Under the pieces are notes generated by a model, which had not been told where the DNA came from, searched no databases, and was given only the letters and a program-made list of their open reading frames with translations. Below, piece after piece: positions 1 through 9,030 of a stretch of 13,128 nucleotides of DNA. Source of the stretch: Phoronis pallida (taxonomy: Eukaryota > Phoronida > Phoronidae). Position 1 is the first letter of the stretch, and each line of letters opens with the position of its first letter. Made by a program: the position numbers and the translations under genes. The stretch is taken from NCBI GenBank assembly GCA_028565715.1, contig JAOXYC010176803.1, positions 1-13,128 of the forward strand. Reading direction: 5' to 3'.

Positions 1-240
<240 letters not shown>

Positions 241-244
<4 letters not shown>

Positions 245-585
245 AGATACTCTGTTTCCTCGTTGGTTCCGATTTGGCGTGAACATTTTGTGTATGAGTC
301 CTTTGATGAACATAATAACTTGCATCTGAGTTAAATAGAAATCAAAGAAAATCTGCAAGAGGCGATTTGAGAGCTTTCGTGTCCGATTTTAGCCTACTCT
401 TTTGAGAGAGTAAGTTTGCCGTTTTATCGGATAAAAAGCTTTCAAATCACCTCTGACAGTTTTTTGGGAATTTTTTTACTCAGATGCAGTTAGTTAATTC
501 ATCAAAGGACTCGTACACTAAATTACTCGTTGATTTAAATTGTGACGCCAGATCAGGACCAAGTACGTGGAGATAGTATCTTTAA
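241..585. mobile_element. TTAA-flanked fold-back MITE, 337 bp
   Basis: TTAA stands at 241-244 and again at 582-585. Immediately inside are inverted ends, AGATACT at 245-251 and AGTATCT at 575-581. The two halves are imperfect inverted copies along most of their length: GAGTCCTTTGATGAA near 297 pairs with TTCATCAAAGGACTC near 499, and ACTTGCATCTGAGT pairs with ACTCAGATGCAGT. The centre is near 405. There is no coding capacity. TTAA target duplications are typical of piggyBac-like elements, so a non-autonomous piggyBac-type MITE is the likeliest call. The family name is inference. Confidence 0.7.
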
Positions 586-1476
586 AATATTATTTAATTT
601 TAAAATTTGGGCAATGAGTGTCATTTGCTATACCTACCATTTAACAGACTTTAGTTGACATTGTCATTGTCGATGTCATCAATTGTTTGAGTTTCATTTG
701 TGTAATGATATTGATATAAATCAATGTACTCGCCATCAGAATATTTTTAAATCGCTTTCGATTAAGACCTATGTGATTGCATGAAAATTATTTCCTTGTT
801 CAGTGTATAATGATTAAAATGAAAGTTGGACGGACCAAATAAGTCTCAAAGATTTTACTACCATTTTCTATTTGGTCGCTTTTTTCTTTTCGTTAGAGAG
901 TATAACATGCACCTTTAATCTTGTCGTGTGTTCGTTATTTAAAATATTAAAAAAACAAAAGAAAAAAATAATTACAATGTTTCGGGTATAGACTGTAGCC
1001 ATCATCAAAGAGAACAAATCTGTGAGAACTATTAAAAGTCAAATACCACTAATTGATTTGTGTCCCACTTAGAAAAAATGTTGCACTTATATACTGAAGG
1101 TCATTTTCATTTGTTCTTTATGCATGCATAAATGTAAGTTTAAGTGAATGACAAAGACAGAAATTCAGAATTTATTTATTATAGATTAATATACACAACT
1201 ACAGGTATCATTTACCGTACCCAAAGTATTGGATATTCAATTATTCAATACCTATTCACAACAACACGAAATTGTATTTCAAAAGTCGTCCAACACATGT
1301 TGAATTCATAAGTTCCTCAAGTCATATTTTTATATACTTTACTGGAATTCGGCATATTTGAATTATTTACAAAGCTTTCTTTCTTACACGGTGGCGTATT
1401 TGTACAGATTGCAAATCCGGATGTTGGCCCTTAAAACAACCTATTTGTGTACGAGTCGTGTGTAAATCGATCGGGA
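586..1476. other. AT-rich intergenic stretch without a gene
   Basis: I find no coding region here. The stretch holds a diverged dispersed repeat (669-822), runs of A around 948-968, and TTTATTTATT at 1171-1180. Read on the minus strand, the last of these is a tandem AATAAA and could be a distant poly(A) signal for the receptor gene that stops at 1953. That would imply a 3' UTR of about 780 bases, so it is only a weak candidate. Confidence 0.5.
669..822 (+). repeat. Diverged dispersed repeat, copy A
   Basis: The segment running from GTCGATGTC to TGATTAAAATGAAA is matched, with many substitutions and small gaps, by the reverse complement of 8535-8705. The best block is ATTATTTCCTTGTTCAGTGT followed by ATAATGATTA (about 787-816). 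No coding potential is seen. The two copies lie in opposite orientations on either side of the receptor gene. Confidence 0.6.
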
Positions 1477-1582
1477 GTACACTTTTGGGTTGTTACAAAG
1501 TACAAAAAAGGTTGTTCAAAAATGAGTTTAGATTTGTTTGAACAACCCTTTTTTGTACGAAATAACAACCCAAAAGTGATAC
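1477..1582. repeat. Short palindromic fold-back
   Basis: GTACACTTTTGGGTTGTT (1477-1494) pairs with AACAACCCAAAAGTGATAC (1564-1582). Inside, GTACAAAAAAGGTTGTTCAAA (from 1500) pairs with TTTGTTTGAACAACCC plus TTTTTTGTAC (to 1558). The loop is only about 12 bases, so the whole unit could form a long hairpin. It is probably a MITE remnant. No clear target duplication was found. Confidence 0.7.
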
Positions 1583-1636
1583 ATGTAAAAGCATTTAAAG
1601 TTCTCATCTATTGAAAATATTCGTTTTGGCCATATG

Positions 1637-1833
1637 AGTAGTAGAAAAAACACAACGCATGTTTTTGCTGATAAATCCATGTTGAGTATTGTTGAAAGCG
1701 ACTTAATCCATGGCCAGTTTGAGTGTGAATGAAACGCTGATTCAAACCAACAGCCAAAATATATAATTCCCGCAATTTCAATATATTCAACATGGATCTA
1801 TTAGCAAAAACATACGTTGTGTTTTTTACTACA
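1637..1833. repeat. Fold-back downstream of the receptor gene
   Basis: Left arm 1637-1696 (AGTAGTAGAAAAAACACAAC, then TCCATGTTGAGTATTGTTGAAA) is the imperfect reverse complement of right arm 1776-1833 (TTTCAATATATTCAACATGG, then ACGTTGTGTTTTTTACTAC). The spacer is about 80 bases. It begins 120 bases past the stop codon of the minus-strand receptor gene, so it probably lies in that gene's 3' UTR. The short open frame across it is a by-product of the repeat. Confidence 0.65.
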
Positions 1834-1952
1834 GTTCACATCTAGCATAGACGGCAAGCATACCTTACATTTAACCACGAGTTTTGTGACGGAAAATAAA
1901 TAACACTATACAAGGTTTGTAATTATTACCACATTCCCACATTAAAACATAT

Positions 1953-4152
1953 TCACAGTGGCGTTGGTTGCGAATCCTTGGATGCTTTTGCATCAATCGT
2001 GGAAGCCGTTCTGATAGACTCAAATTTACTCCTCCAGTCGATAAGAGAAATTGTATATATAAATGGATTGAAAGAAGAGTTTATAGGCAGAATAACGGCC
2101 GCCATCCAGGCAACAAAGTCTGGGGAAATGTGAGTGCCACCAACAGCAACAAATCCTGCAATGATAACCGGCATCCAACAGCAAAAGTCCGTGAAGACGA
2201 GAATACTAAGTCTTTTAGCAAGAGTAATGTCTTCTTGTTTTCTTCCTCTCCCATAGGATCGTTTACTACTTCGCTTAACTTGCACGAAAATTACTAAATA
2301 ACTGAACGCAATAAACAGGAAGGCAACTAAGTTGTACAAAACAACTATGCTGAGCTTAAACTCAATGAAGGCTTTAGAAGTCATGGTCAACGGTTGACAG
2401 ACAGAACTTGAACCGTAGAAATCATTTTCATTACCAAAATAGGAAAGTCCGAAAAACGGAAGAGCTGCAACAATCATCCAGAAAACAGAAAGTGCATTGG
2501 CAATAACGTGTACGTGCCTGCGTTTCAATGGTTGTACCTTAAACACAAACACCAAACATATCAAGCGGTCAACGGTTATAACTACCATTATCGATACTGA
2601 CAACTCTCCAGATAGAAAGGTCAGGAATCCTGCAATCTTACAAGGGATACTTTGACGCCATAACACATCGTGAACAAAATAATTCCCCAATTTCATGTAA
2701 TATGCGTCGGCACCAGCGATAATTAACAGATAGATGCCAGTTAGCAAGTCAGATAATGATAACCATAATATAAGCAAAGAGTTAACAGAATCAACTTTGG
2801 ATCTAATTCTCCATACTAATACACCAATATTTCCTGCCAATGATAGAATGCCAAGAATCCATATTGCAACTCTGAGGAAATGATTAGACATCAAATCAGT
2901 GCAAGACGAGAACAGGTTTTCCGGAGTACACTTAGTTCCATTTTCATCATCAAGATTTATGTCTTTAACAAGGCAACAATACCGGAAACTGTCAGTTTGC
3001 ACAAGCGACAAATTCACACCATCGAAAATACCAGACTGTAATATCAGATGCTTAGGATTGTTCCTAATATCTATTGAAACTCTTCCTTTCATCCCTTTGA
3101 ATCCATCAGAAGAAATCTCTTGCATTTTGTTGTAGGACAGATTGAGCATGGTAAGTGGCAAGCCATTGAATATTGGGAAATTAATGGTAGAAAGTGCATT
3201 TCCATGCAGATCAAGATGTCGTAGATTAAACAAATCTTTAAATACTAAGTTAGGAATAAACGTTAAGTTATTTGAAGACAGGGTTAACTCAAGCAACATG
3301 AAATGACTAGCAAAGGTATGAACAGTTAAGATAAGATGATTATTTGCAAAGAAGATTGCCCTCATAGTATTTGAGCCTTTAGGTAAAGCTCGAAAATTAC
3401 CATTTTCACATCGCACAACATAACCGACACACTCACAACCGGTTGAGCAAGTGATGTTAAGGTCACAGAATCTTTCGTCATCACCCTGGTCACAATGAAC
3501 GGTTCCGTCACATACATCAGCTTGCTCTATACACTTCCGTTGCCCTCTGCATCGAAATGCACCAGGACAGGAATATATTTCACAGTTTAACTCGTCACTA
3601 CCATCTACACAATCTCTAACACCATCACAGACACTGTGTCGTGGTAAACAAAAGCTCCTTGGACACTTGAAATATCCCGGACATTCAAAAACCTCACAGT
3701 TATGTAGATTGTAACTGACTGCACATAATGTGCTTGAAAGCTGCTTGTCATAGATACATATCTCCCTCTTCAAGCACGATAGCAAATGTCCGTGACTTTT
3801 GAAATGTTTATTGTCACATATTTTAAAGTCCTCTTTTTCTTCTTCATGTGCACAATTGATTTTGGAGATACATTTCTTAGAAACGGAGTCTTTGTTGATG
3901 GACTGCGCATAAGAAGTTGCTAACAAGCACTTTATCTCTCCATCACACATTTCGACGTCGGACCAATCTTCGCTGCCTGAAACGTATGCTCTTTTGTTTG
4001 CATGAACGTTGATGATGCATTTTCCGGATGAACATCTATACTGGTTCAATTCACATGGCGGGAAAATGCAACCCATTTCATCGGAGTTATCTCCACAATC
4101 GTTGAAGAAGTCACACGCATACGACAGGTGGATTTCTCTACCATTCGTGCAC
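1953..4152 (-). CDS. GRL101-like LDLa-LRR GPCR, exon 2 (C-terminal half)
   Basis: This exon holds the receptor half of the two-exon gene. Residues are numbered from the ATG at 7726. It completes an LDLa motif (to Cys653), continues through a Cys-rich stretch (654-781) and two good LDLa repeats (782-815 and 820-854, each with CDG and a D-x-S/D-DE end), and then an LRR N-cap (about 860-885). About five leucine-rich repeats follow (887-1010), then a Cys hinge (1017, 1018, 1033, 1042) and seven membrane helices (about 1049-1327). Receptor hallmarks are present: GN in helix 1, LSLSD in helix 2, Cys1129 and Cys1210 for the helix 3 to loop 2 disulfide, DRL in place of DRY, and NPFIY in helix 7. The tail is short. 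This order matches snail GRL101 and type C LGRs such as relaxin receptors. The exon begins after a TTTGATAG acceptor, and the seven bases of frame upstream of it are intronic. The protein acts at the plasma membrane. The ligand and G protein are unknown. Confidence 0.9.
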
Positions 4153-5852
4153 CTATCAAATAAAAAGCAACACAAAGTATATTAGTTTTTTTTTGTCACC
4201 TGATATATTTAACTTGAGCAGAGTCTCAATGTTTGTCTAGTCCAATTGAGTCACCATGACACGTTCAAAAAAGTGGTACTATTGCGGATTGCAAATTTTT
4301 CTAGCCTATTCCGGGTGTTTTTTATGAAGGCGCGGTAACAACACGCTTTTTCCTAAAATTTTAATGACAGGGTGCAATGTACGGTTATTTTGTCTCTTTT
4401 TATGTCAAAAAAACCCTTTCTTGTAAAGAAACGCGGTCACTGTTTATAACTGTAGTGTTAGTTCCCCTTTCCACCACTAGACTCTTTTCCCGCCACTAGA
4501 GGCCCCATGAGTATTGACTTCAGGGTTGGCCAAAGTAAAACACACACGGAAAAACAGTCACACATTGCATTTTTTGGATGCCGAAATCAATAAGAAACGG
4601 GTGAGTAATTACATGGAAATTCTTACCAAATATCTAAGACCACATATGCGGTGTGGATTCGGACAAAGGCAGCACAGCGTTGTAGTAATCGGATCGTTTC
4701 AACACCTAATGTTCACCCTATTTCATGCAATTTTCAGCTAAATCCCGGTAAATAGACTATTTGACCTACTTGTTGAAACAAACATTATGTACGTTTACGA
4801 AACATAAAACATTTTTTTTTATTATTCAAAAAGGTTCTATGTTCCGACAGCTTTATTTTCCGACAGCTCTATGTTCCGACACCTCTATGTTCCGACAGCT
4901 CTTTATTCTGACAAACTTTGATGCTCTCTGTTCCGACACCTCTATGTTCCGACAGCTCTAAGTTCCGACAGCTCTATATTTCGAGCATAATGTAGCCTAC
5001 ATTTACGGAACATAAAATATGTTTTTATTATTCAAAAAGGTTCTAGGTTCCGACAGCTTTGTTTTCCGACAGCTCTATGTTCCGACAGCTCTTTATTCCG
5101 ACAAACTTCAGTTGATGCTCTCTGTTCGGACAGCTCTATATTTCGACAATGGACATTTTCTTTTATACATGGGGCAGTCGGAACATAGAACTTCTTTGAA
5201 AAATAAAAAAGGTTCTATTTATTCCGACAATGTACATTTTGTTCGGAATATGGAGCTGTCGGGACATAAAGCACGTAAAGTAAATGTCGTTTTCGGAATA
5301 CAGAGCTGTCAGAATATAGAGCTAACGGAACATAGAGCTGGTGAAACATAGGGCTGGTGGTGGAACATACAGAGCTGTAACCGGCTTATGTTACCCCTCG
5401 CGGATCCGCAATTTGTGCCCAAAGAACACCGTCCCCTCTAGCCACAACCTTTTTAAAATGTCCATCCTGGGGCTACAAACCACCTGGAGATATTTAAATA
5501 TGGTGTGGGCTTGATTTGCCATCTTCAGCACTTATTTAAGGACTTTGAGATTTTATACTCGGCAATGAGACTCAGTAGGTCAAGCTCACCGAAACAGTAG
5601 ATATTAATCTTGCGGATAAGTCTTAAGACGATTATTAGCTCAGTTGATATGGGCCTTGTAGGCCTACTGTTCGGCAATTAATCACCGTCAGCGTTTGTAT
5701 AATCCCCCGGAAACTGGTCAACAATATGCAACAGTTTCGTAATAGCAGAGACCGTAGAACTGATAGTGTTATGAAGTTCATTAATTAATTATCAATATCC
5801 CATATAATAAATTTGCATATCTTTTCTACTTAACGCTTTTAAAAACGCTTAC
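4153..5852 (-). other. Intron 1 of the receptor gene, 1700 bases
   Basis: On the minus strand the donor is GTTTTCAG|GTAAGCG (exon ends at 5853) and the acceptor is TTTTATTTGATAG|GTGC (exon begins at 4152). The junction is phase 2: AG from exon 1 plus G from exon 2 make the Arg codon in DVF-R-CTNG, and this restores an LDLa motif. The intron contains the 16-bp repeat array described separately. Its flanks (4153-4780 and 5386-5852) show nothing I can name, and the short open frames there have no recognisable content. Confidence 0.88.
4781..5385. repeat. 16-bp tandem repeat array with two inverted halves, in the intron
   Basis: The core unit is GTTCCGACAGCTCTAT (16 bases), repeated with variants from about 4838 to 5150. 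From about 5165 to 5383 the same unit runs in the opposite orientation (GAGCTGTCGGAACATA type), so the array is one large imperfect inverted repeat. The left half also holds a direct duplication of about 150 bases: 4781-4930 resembles 4987-5127. Both start near a CATWATGTA motif and run through TTATTATTCAAAAAGGTTCT to TGATGCTCTCTGTTC. The array ends with GAGCTGTAACC, the same edge as the array at 8131-8392. Open frames across it are repeat translations, not genes. Confidence 0.85.
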
Positions 5853-7726
5853 CTGAAAACATCATGTGATTTCCTGCAATTTTCGTCACCTTTACAATTT
5901 TCATCACCATCACTGCATACACCAAATGGTGACGAACAAGTACCATCCGTACATCTAGTTTGAGTTGTCTTGCAGGGAATATCTGGTAGGCGAGGTTTTT
6001 GACAAAATAAGAAACCACCTGCCTCAATATCATCCCAGTAAAATCTGTGTAGCTCCGACCACACTTTATCAAAATCCTTTGAATTAGGATCTAACTGTTT
6101 AAAGTCATCTTGGTCAAAATTGTGTATTTCTTTGGCACACTGTTCACCCAAATGTCCTTTCAAAGTACCATAAACTATGTACGCAAAACTGTTAATCCAT
6201 ATAGTATACCATTGACGGTTAGTTGTTATCGCAAAATGTGCTCGATTCATGAATAAGTTAAAGAACATCTCAAAAGTTGGTTTTTCGCAGGTCTTAAGAC
6301 GATGACCACCTACAGAAGAACATTCCGCCGGTTTTTCAGAATATGTTTTCAAACGATAACAAAACCCATCTTGATCAAAGTACGACCAGTCGTCTGGACA
6401 CCTGCATCCATTTTTGTCAAAACCACATTCAATATTAGTAATACTTTTTTCAGGAACTGCCTTCTCGTCTTCAGTAAATTCACAAGCTACGTTGTTCCCA
6501 GTATAATTATTTTGGGTTGGTTTAAATTGGTGTAACCATCCATAATCTGGATGCACAAAGCGTAGAACCGCACGATCAACATAGCCCGTACCCTTATGGC
6601 TCACCTCGGGTAATGTTCTGATTGTATGCATGTATTTTTCACCGTCGTCAGCAAAATAGTAATACAAGCCATTGTCATTATAAGAAATTTTGACGAAAAA
6701 AAGGTCAGAACGAGCCTCGGTGTACATGGCACGTTTCCATTTTGTTTTCGCCATGTTTAATATGAATTCAAACATTGCCTTCGTACGAATGTAAACTACA
6801 GTTCCATTGACTTTGTTTTTACACCATTCGTTGATCGAGTCAAAGTCTAGTCGAGGACTCTCTGCTTCAGCTGTCGACGTACCAAAGTTAAAAAACCGAT
6901 AACACTTGCCCTTGAAGAAACCGTCACTAGATCTATTACACCGGGGATGGTTACTATAACTGAGTGGAATCGTATTCTTTTCTAAAACTTTATATCTTAT
7001 TGAGAAACTTGCCGAGTTTGATGTGTTGTTATAATTAATCCTGACAAAATCTGTCGCCAATGTCTTCAAAGTTTCACTTCTTTTTCTTGTGTTGAGTTTA
7101 AACATGTCTCCCAAATCGATTGTTCTCTTTCTTAATGTCACTCTTTCATTCTCTGAGCTAAACCTATAACATGCGGGCGCCTTTTCGTACACACATTCGT
7201 GAACCTCTATTGTAGATTTTACGAAATCATCAAAATATAGTCCAAACTGTTGTGGGTTGATTGTGTCGGCGTAACAATAATCCTCTTTATTCCATCCTGG
7301 GTACATGATCGTCCAGCTTACCCAATTCCGCGTATTCAAGGCTCGTAGACTTCCAGACTGTGATACAAGCTCAACACCATCATTTCTTCTACCAAGAGAC
7401 TTGTCGGGCAAAATCAATGAATGATTGAAACCTCGTTGAATCCCAAAAGGTTTAGTTGTTGTTTCAACTGGATGAACTGCAGGAATTTGCTTTTCTGTTG
7501 CAGGTTGCGCCCGGCGCAGCCAGTGCTTCAGCTGTTGGGTGGCGATTACTTGGTAAACCGAGGGAGTTGATTTTGCTGGGGTTTTTTGTTGGTTCCGGTT
7601 AGGCCTCCTTTCTGGGGATTCTCGACCGCCTGGATATACAACTGGGAACGGAGCGAAATTAAAAAGACCAGTTTGAAAAAAACAACAATTATAAACAAAA
7701 AGCAATAAAATCCTATTCATATCCAT
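5853..7726 (-). CDS. GRL101-like GPCR, exon 1: CUB plus two C-type-lectin-like domains
   Basis: This is the N-terminal half of the same gene. I chose the ATG at 7726 rather than the one at 7762. Its context is ACAATGG, it opens a signal peptide (MDMNRILLLFV...), it matches the start of the paralogue at 11048, and a TATA box lies only about 52 bases upstream. The domains are: signal peptide 1-20; a Pro/Thr/basic linker of about 85 residues; a CUB-like domain about 119-250 (WVSWTIMYPGW, late FSIRYKV); a C-type-lectin-like domain 263-415 (starts CNRSSDGFFKGKCYRF); a second one 441-575 (CPDDWSYF...FCYRL, ends GGFLFC); and LDLa 585-617 with six Cys. It ends at a phase 2 donor inside the next LDLa. 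I see no EPN or WND sugar-binding motif, so calcium-dependent sugar binding is doubtful. The CUB call is weaker than the lectin-like calls. Confidence 0.87.
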
Positions 7727-7740
7727 TGTCTGAACTGCTA
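7724..7740 (-). promoter_or_regulatory. Translation start context shared by both paralogues
   Basis: On the minus strand the leader reads TAGCAGTTCAGACA before ATGG. The plus-strand paralogue has CAGCAGTCGGCACA before its ATGG at 11048. Both have A at -3 and G at +4, the favoured context for animal initiation. The conserved leader decides the start against the upstream in-frame ATG at 7762. Confidence 0.7.
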
Positions 7741-7777
7741 TCTCATAGTTAAATGAATACATTACTTACTACATGCC

Positions 7778-7785
7778 CTTATATA
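7778..7785 (-). promoter_or_regulatory. TATA box of the receptor gene
   Basis: TATATAAG on the minus strand lies about 52 bases upstream of the chosen ATG. Transcription would then start near 7750-7755 and leave a leader of about 25-30 bases. The plus-strand paralogue shares sequence around this place (AGGCATG next to AGGGCATG) but has no good TATA at the matching position. Confidence 0.6.
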
Positions 7786-7786
7786 T

Positions 7787-8130
7787 GCCAGATCAAGTAT
7801 ATGCAATTTTCGTGTCATCTATGAACGCCGCGACATGATGAACACCTTGTTATGATTTCAAATTTGCCTTATTATTGGAATGCCCTTCCTTGAAGACAAT
7901 TTTCCTTTGTACGTGTCCACGTACATGAACATACAGAATGGGTATATAATTGTATATATTTGCAATAGGCGGTGGATTTGATCTTATCTACAGGATGCTT
8001 TGCCGAAACTTTTTACAATTCTTTTAGGCATGAAGAGGACAGCTCCTTTCGAAATCGTCGGATGAGTTCCGAAAAGAATTTGCCCCTGGTAAGATTCCGT
8101 CATTACGTCACATGAGTTCTTCACTGTTTG
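7787..8130. other. Upstream region of the receptor gene
   Basis: No gene is visible. CGTGTCCACGTACATG (about 7912) contains a small ACGTG/CACGT inverted motif, but nothing shows that it is an operator. The nearest named feature is the repeat array beginning at 8131, about 400 bases upstream of the start codon. Confidence 0.4.
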
Positions 8131-8392
8131 AATATAGGGCTGTCGGAATATAGAGCTATCGGAACATAGAACCCTTTTAAAAAATACAAAAGGTTCTATG
8201 TTCTGACAGTCGGAATATAGACCTGTCGGAATATAGAGCTGTCGGAACATAGAACCCTTTTGAAAAATAAAAAAGGTTCTATATTCTGACAGTCGGAACA
8301 TAGATCTGTCGGAACATAGAGCTGTCGGAACATAGAGCTGTCGGAACATAGAAATGTCGGAACATAGAGCTGTCAGAACATAGAGCTGTAAC
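8131..8392. repeat. 16-bp tandem repeat array with two hairpins, upstream of the receptor gene
   Basis: The unit is GCTGTCGGAACATAGA (16 bases), the reverse complement of the unit in the intron array. It is nearly perfect from 8291 to 8385. Two embedded hairpins pair GAACATAGAACC with GGTTCTATGTTC (8162-8202) and with GGTTCTATATTC (8245-8286), each across an A-rich loop of about 18 bases. The array ends GAGCTGTAACC, as the intron copy does. The open frame of 121 residues across it reads only the repeat (FRQLYVPTALCSD-like) and is not a gene. Confidence 0.85.
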
Positions 8393-8534
8393 CCTGTGTT
8401 TGCTGTAATGGTGTCATTATTGACTTTTGATATTAATAATCAAAAGTGGTGTTTCTGTGACGGTTATATTAAATCTTCATGGAAAATTTGGCTCATCAGT
8501 GAACTTGAAAACGACGAATAGTTCTCTCGACATG

Positions 8535-8705
8535 TTTTAGTTTAATCACTATACACTGAACAAGGAAATAATTTCCAGGCAATCGCGTTGGTAAATATCG
8601 AACACGATTATTTATTTTTCTGTCAAATTCATTGGTTTATATCAACACCAGTAGACAAATGAAACTAAGAATAAATTGTTGACGACTGGACACAGACATC
8701 GATAT
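8535..8705 (-). repeat. Diverged dispersed repeat, copy B
   Basis: The reverse complement of this stretch matches 669-822. Shared blocks include AGTTTCATTTGT, TTGATATAAA, and AAATTATTTCCTTGTTCAGT. Identity is clearly below perfect and has gaps, so the copies are old. There is no coding content. Confidence 0.6.
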
Positions 8706-9030
8706 CAATATTTTGTTATATTACAGGGTATCTACCAATTTAAGAGATGCTTCCAACTTTTTAAAAATAATTTGCCTTTTAACATTTTTTTTCTGTTTTA
8801 AATTTAAAGAGCTGAAAAGATAGAAAACCTAGTCATCCATCAAGAATGCCATTCACCAAAGAAAAGATACTTTTATGTGGGGTTAAAAATACTCCTTCAA
8901 ATATACAATAAAACACTTTGCAAGTTACATGCCTCCAGCGGAACTAATCCCATTTGGAGAATAGTATCTAAATGACGATATCTTCGAAGCCTGAAGAGCT
9001 AGAGACTTGTTGTTTTTATTTTAAGGTTTC
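8706..9030. other. AT-rich intergenic stretch
   Basis: I see no gene, RNA or clear repeat boundary here. The only open frame at its right edge (minus strand, 9193-8999) runs out of the fold-back element and has no recognisable content. Confidence 0.4.

Noticed and set aside
1968-3135. Plus-strand open frames of 109 and 78 residues
   Set aside because: They are antisense to the well-supported receptor exon and have no domain content.
4514-4741. Plus-strand open frame of 75 residues
   Set aside because: It lies within the intron of the minus-strand gene, has no recognisable domain and no signal of expression.
4761-5351. Plus-strand open frames of 66 and 110 residues in the intron
   Set aside because: They too are translations of the repeat array, antisense to the gene's intron.
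5630-5685. tRNA-like stretch (TAGCTCAGTTG ... CTGTTCGG) suggesting a tRNA or SINE
   Set aside because: The A-box-like and B-box-like pieces are about 31 bases apart, too close, and no acceptor or anticodon stems form.
7727-7762. Upstream in-frame ATG at 7762 as start of the receptor
   Set aside because: It adds 12 residues before the signal peptide, is absent in the paralogue and lies at or above the likely transcription start set by the TATA box.
7984-8349. Minus-strand open frame of 121 residues
   Set aside because: It is a translation of the 16-bp repeat array. The peptide simply repeats the unit.
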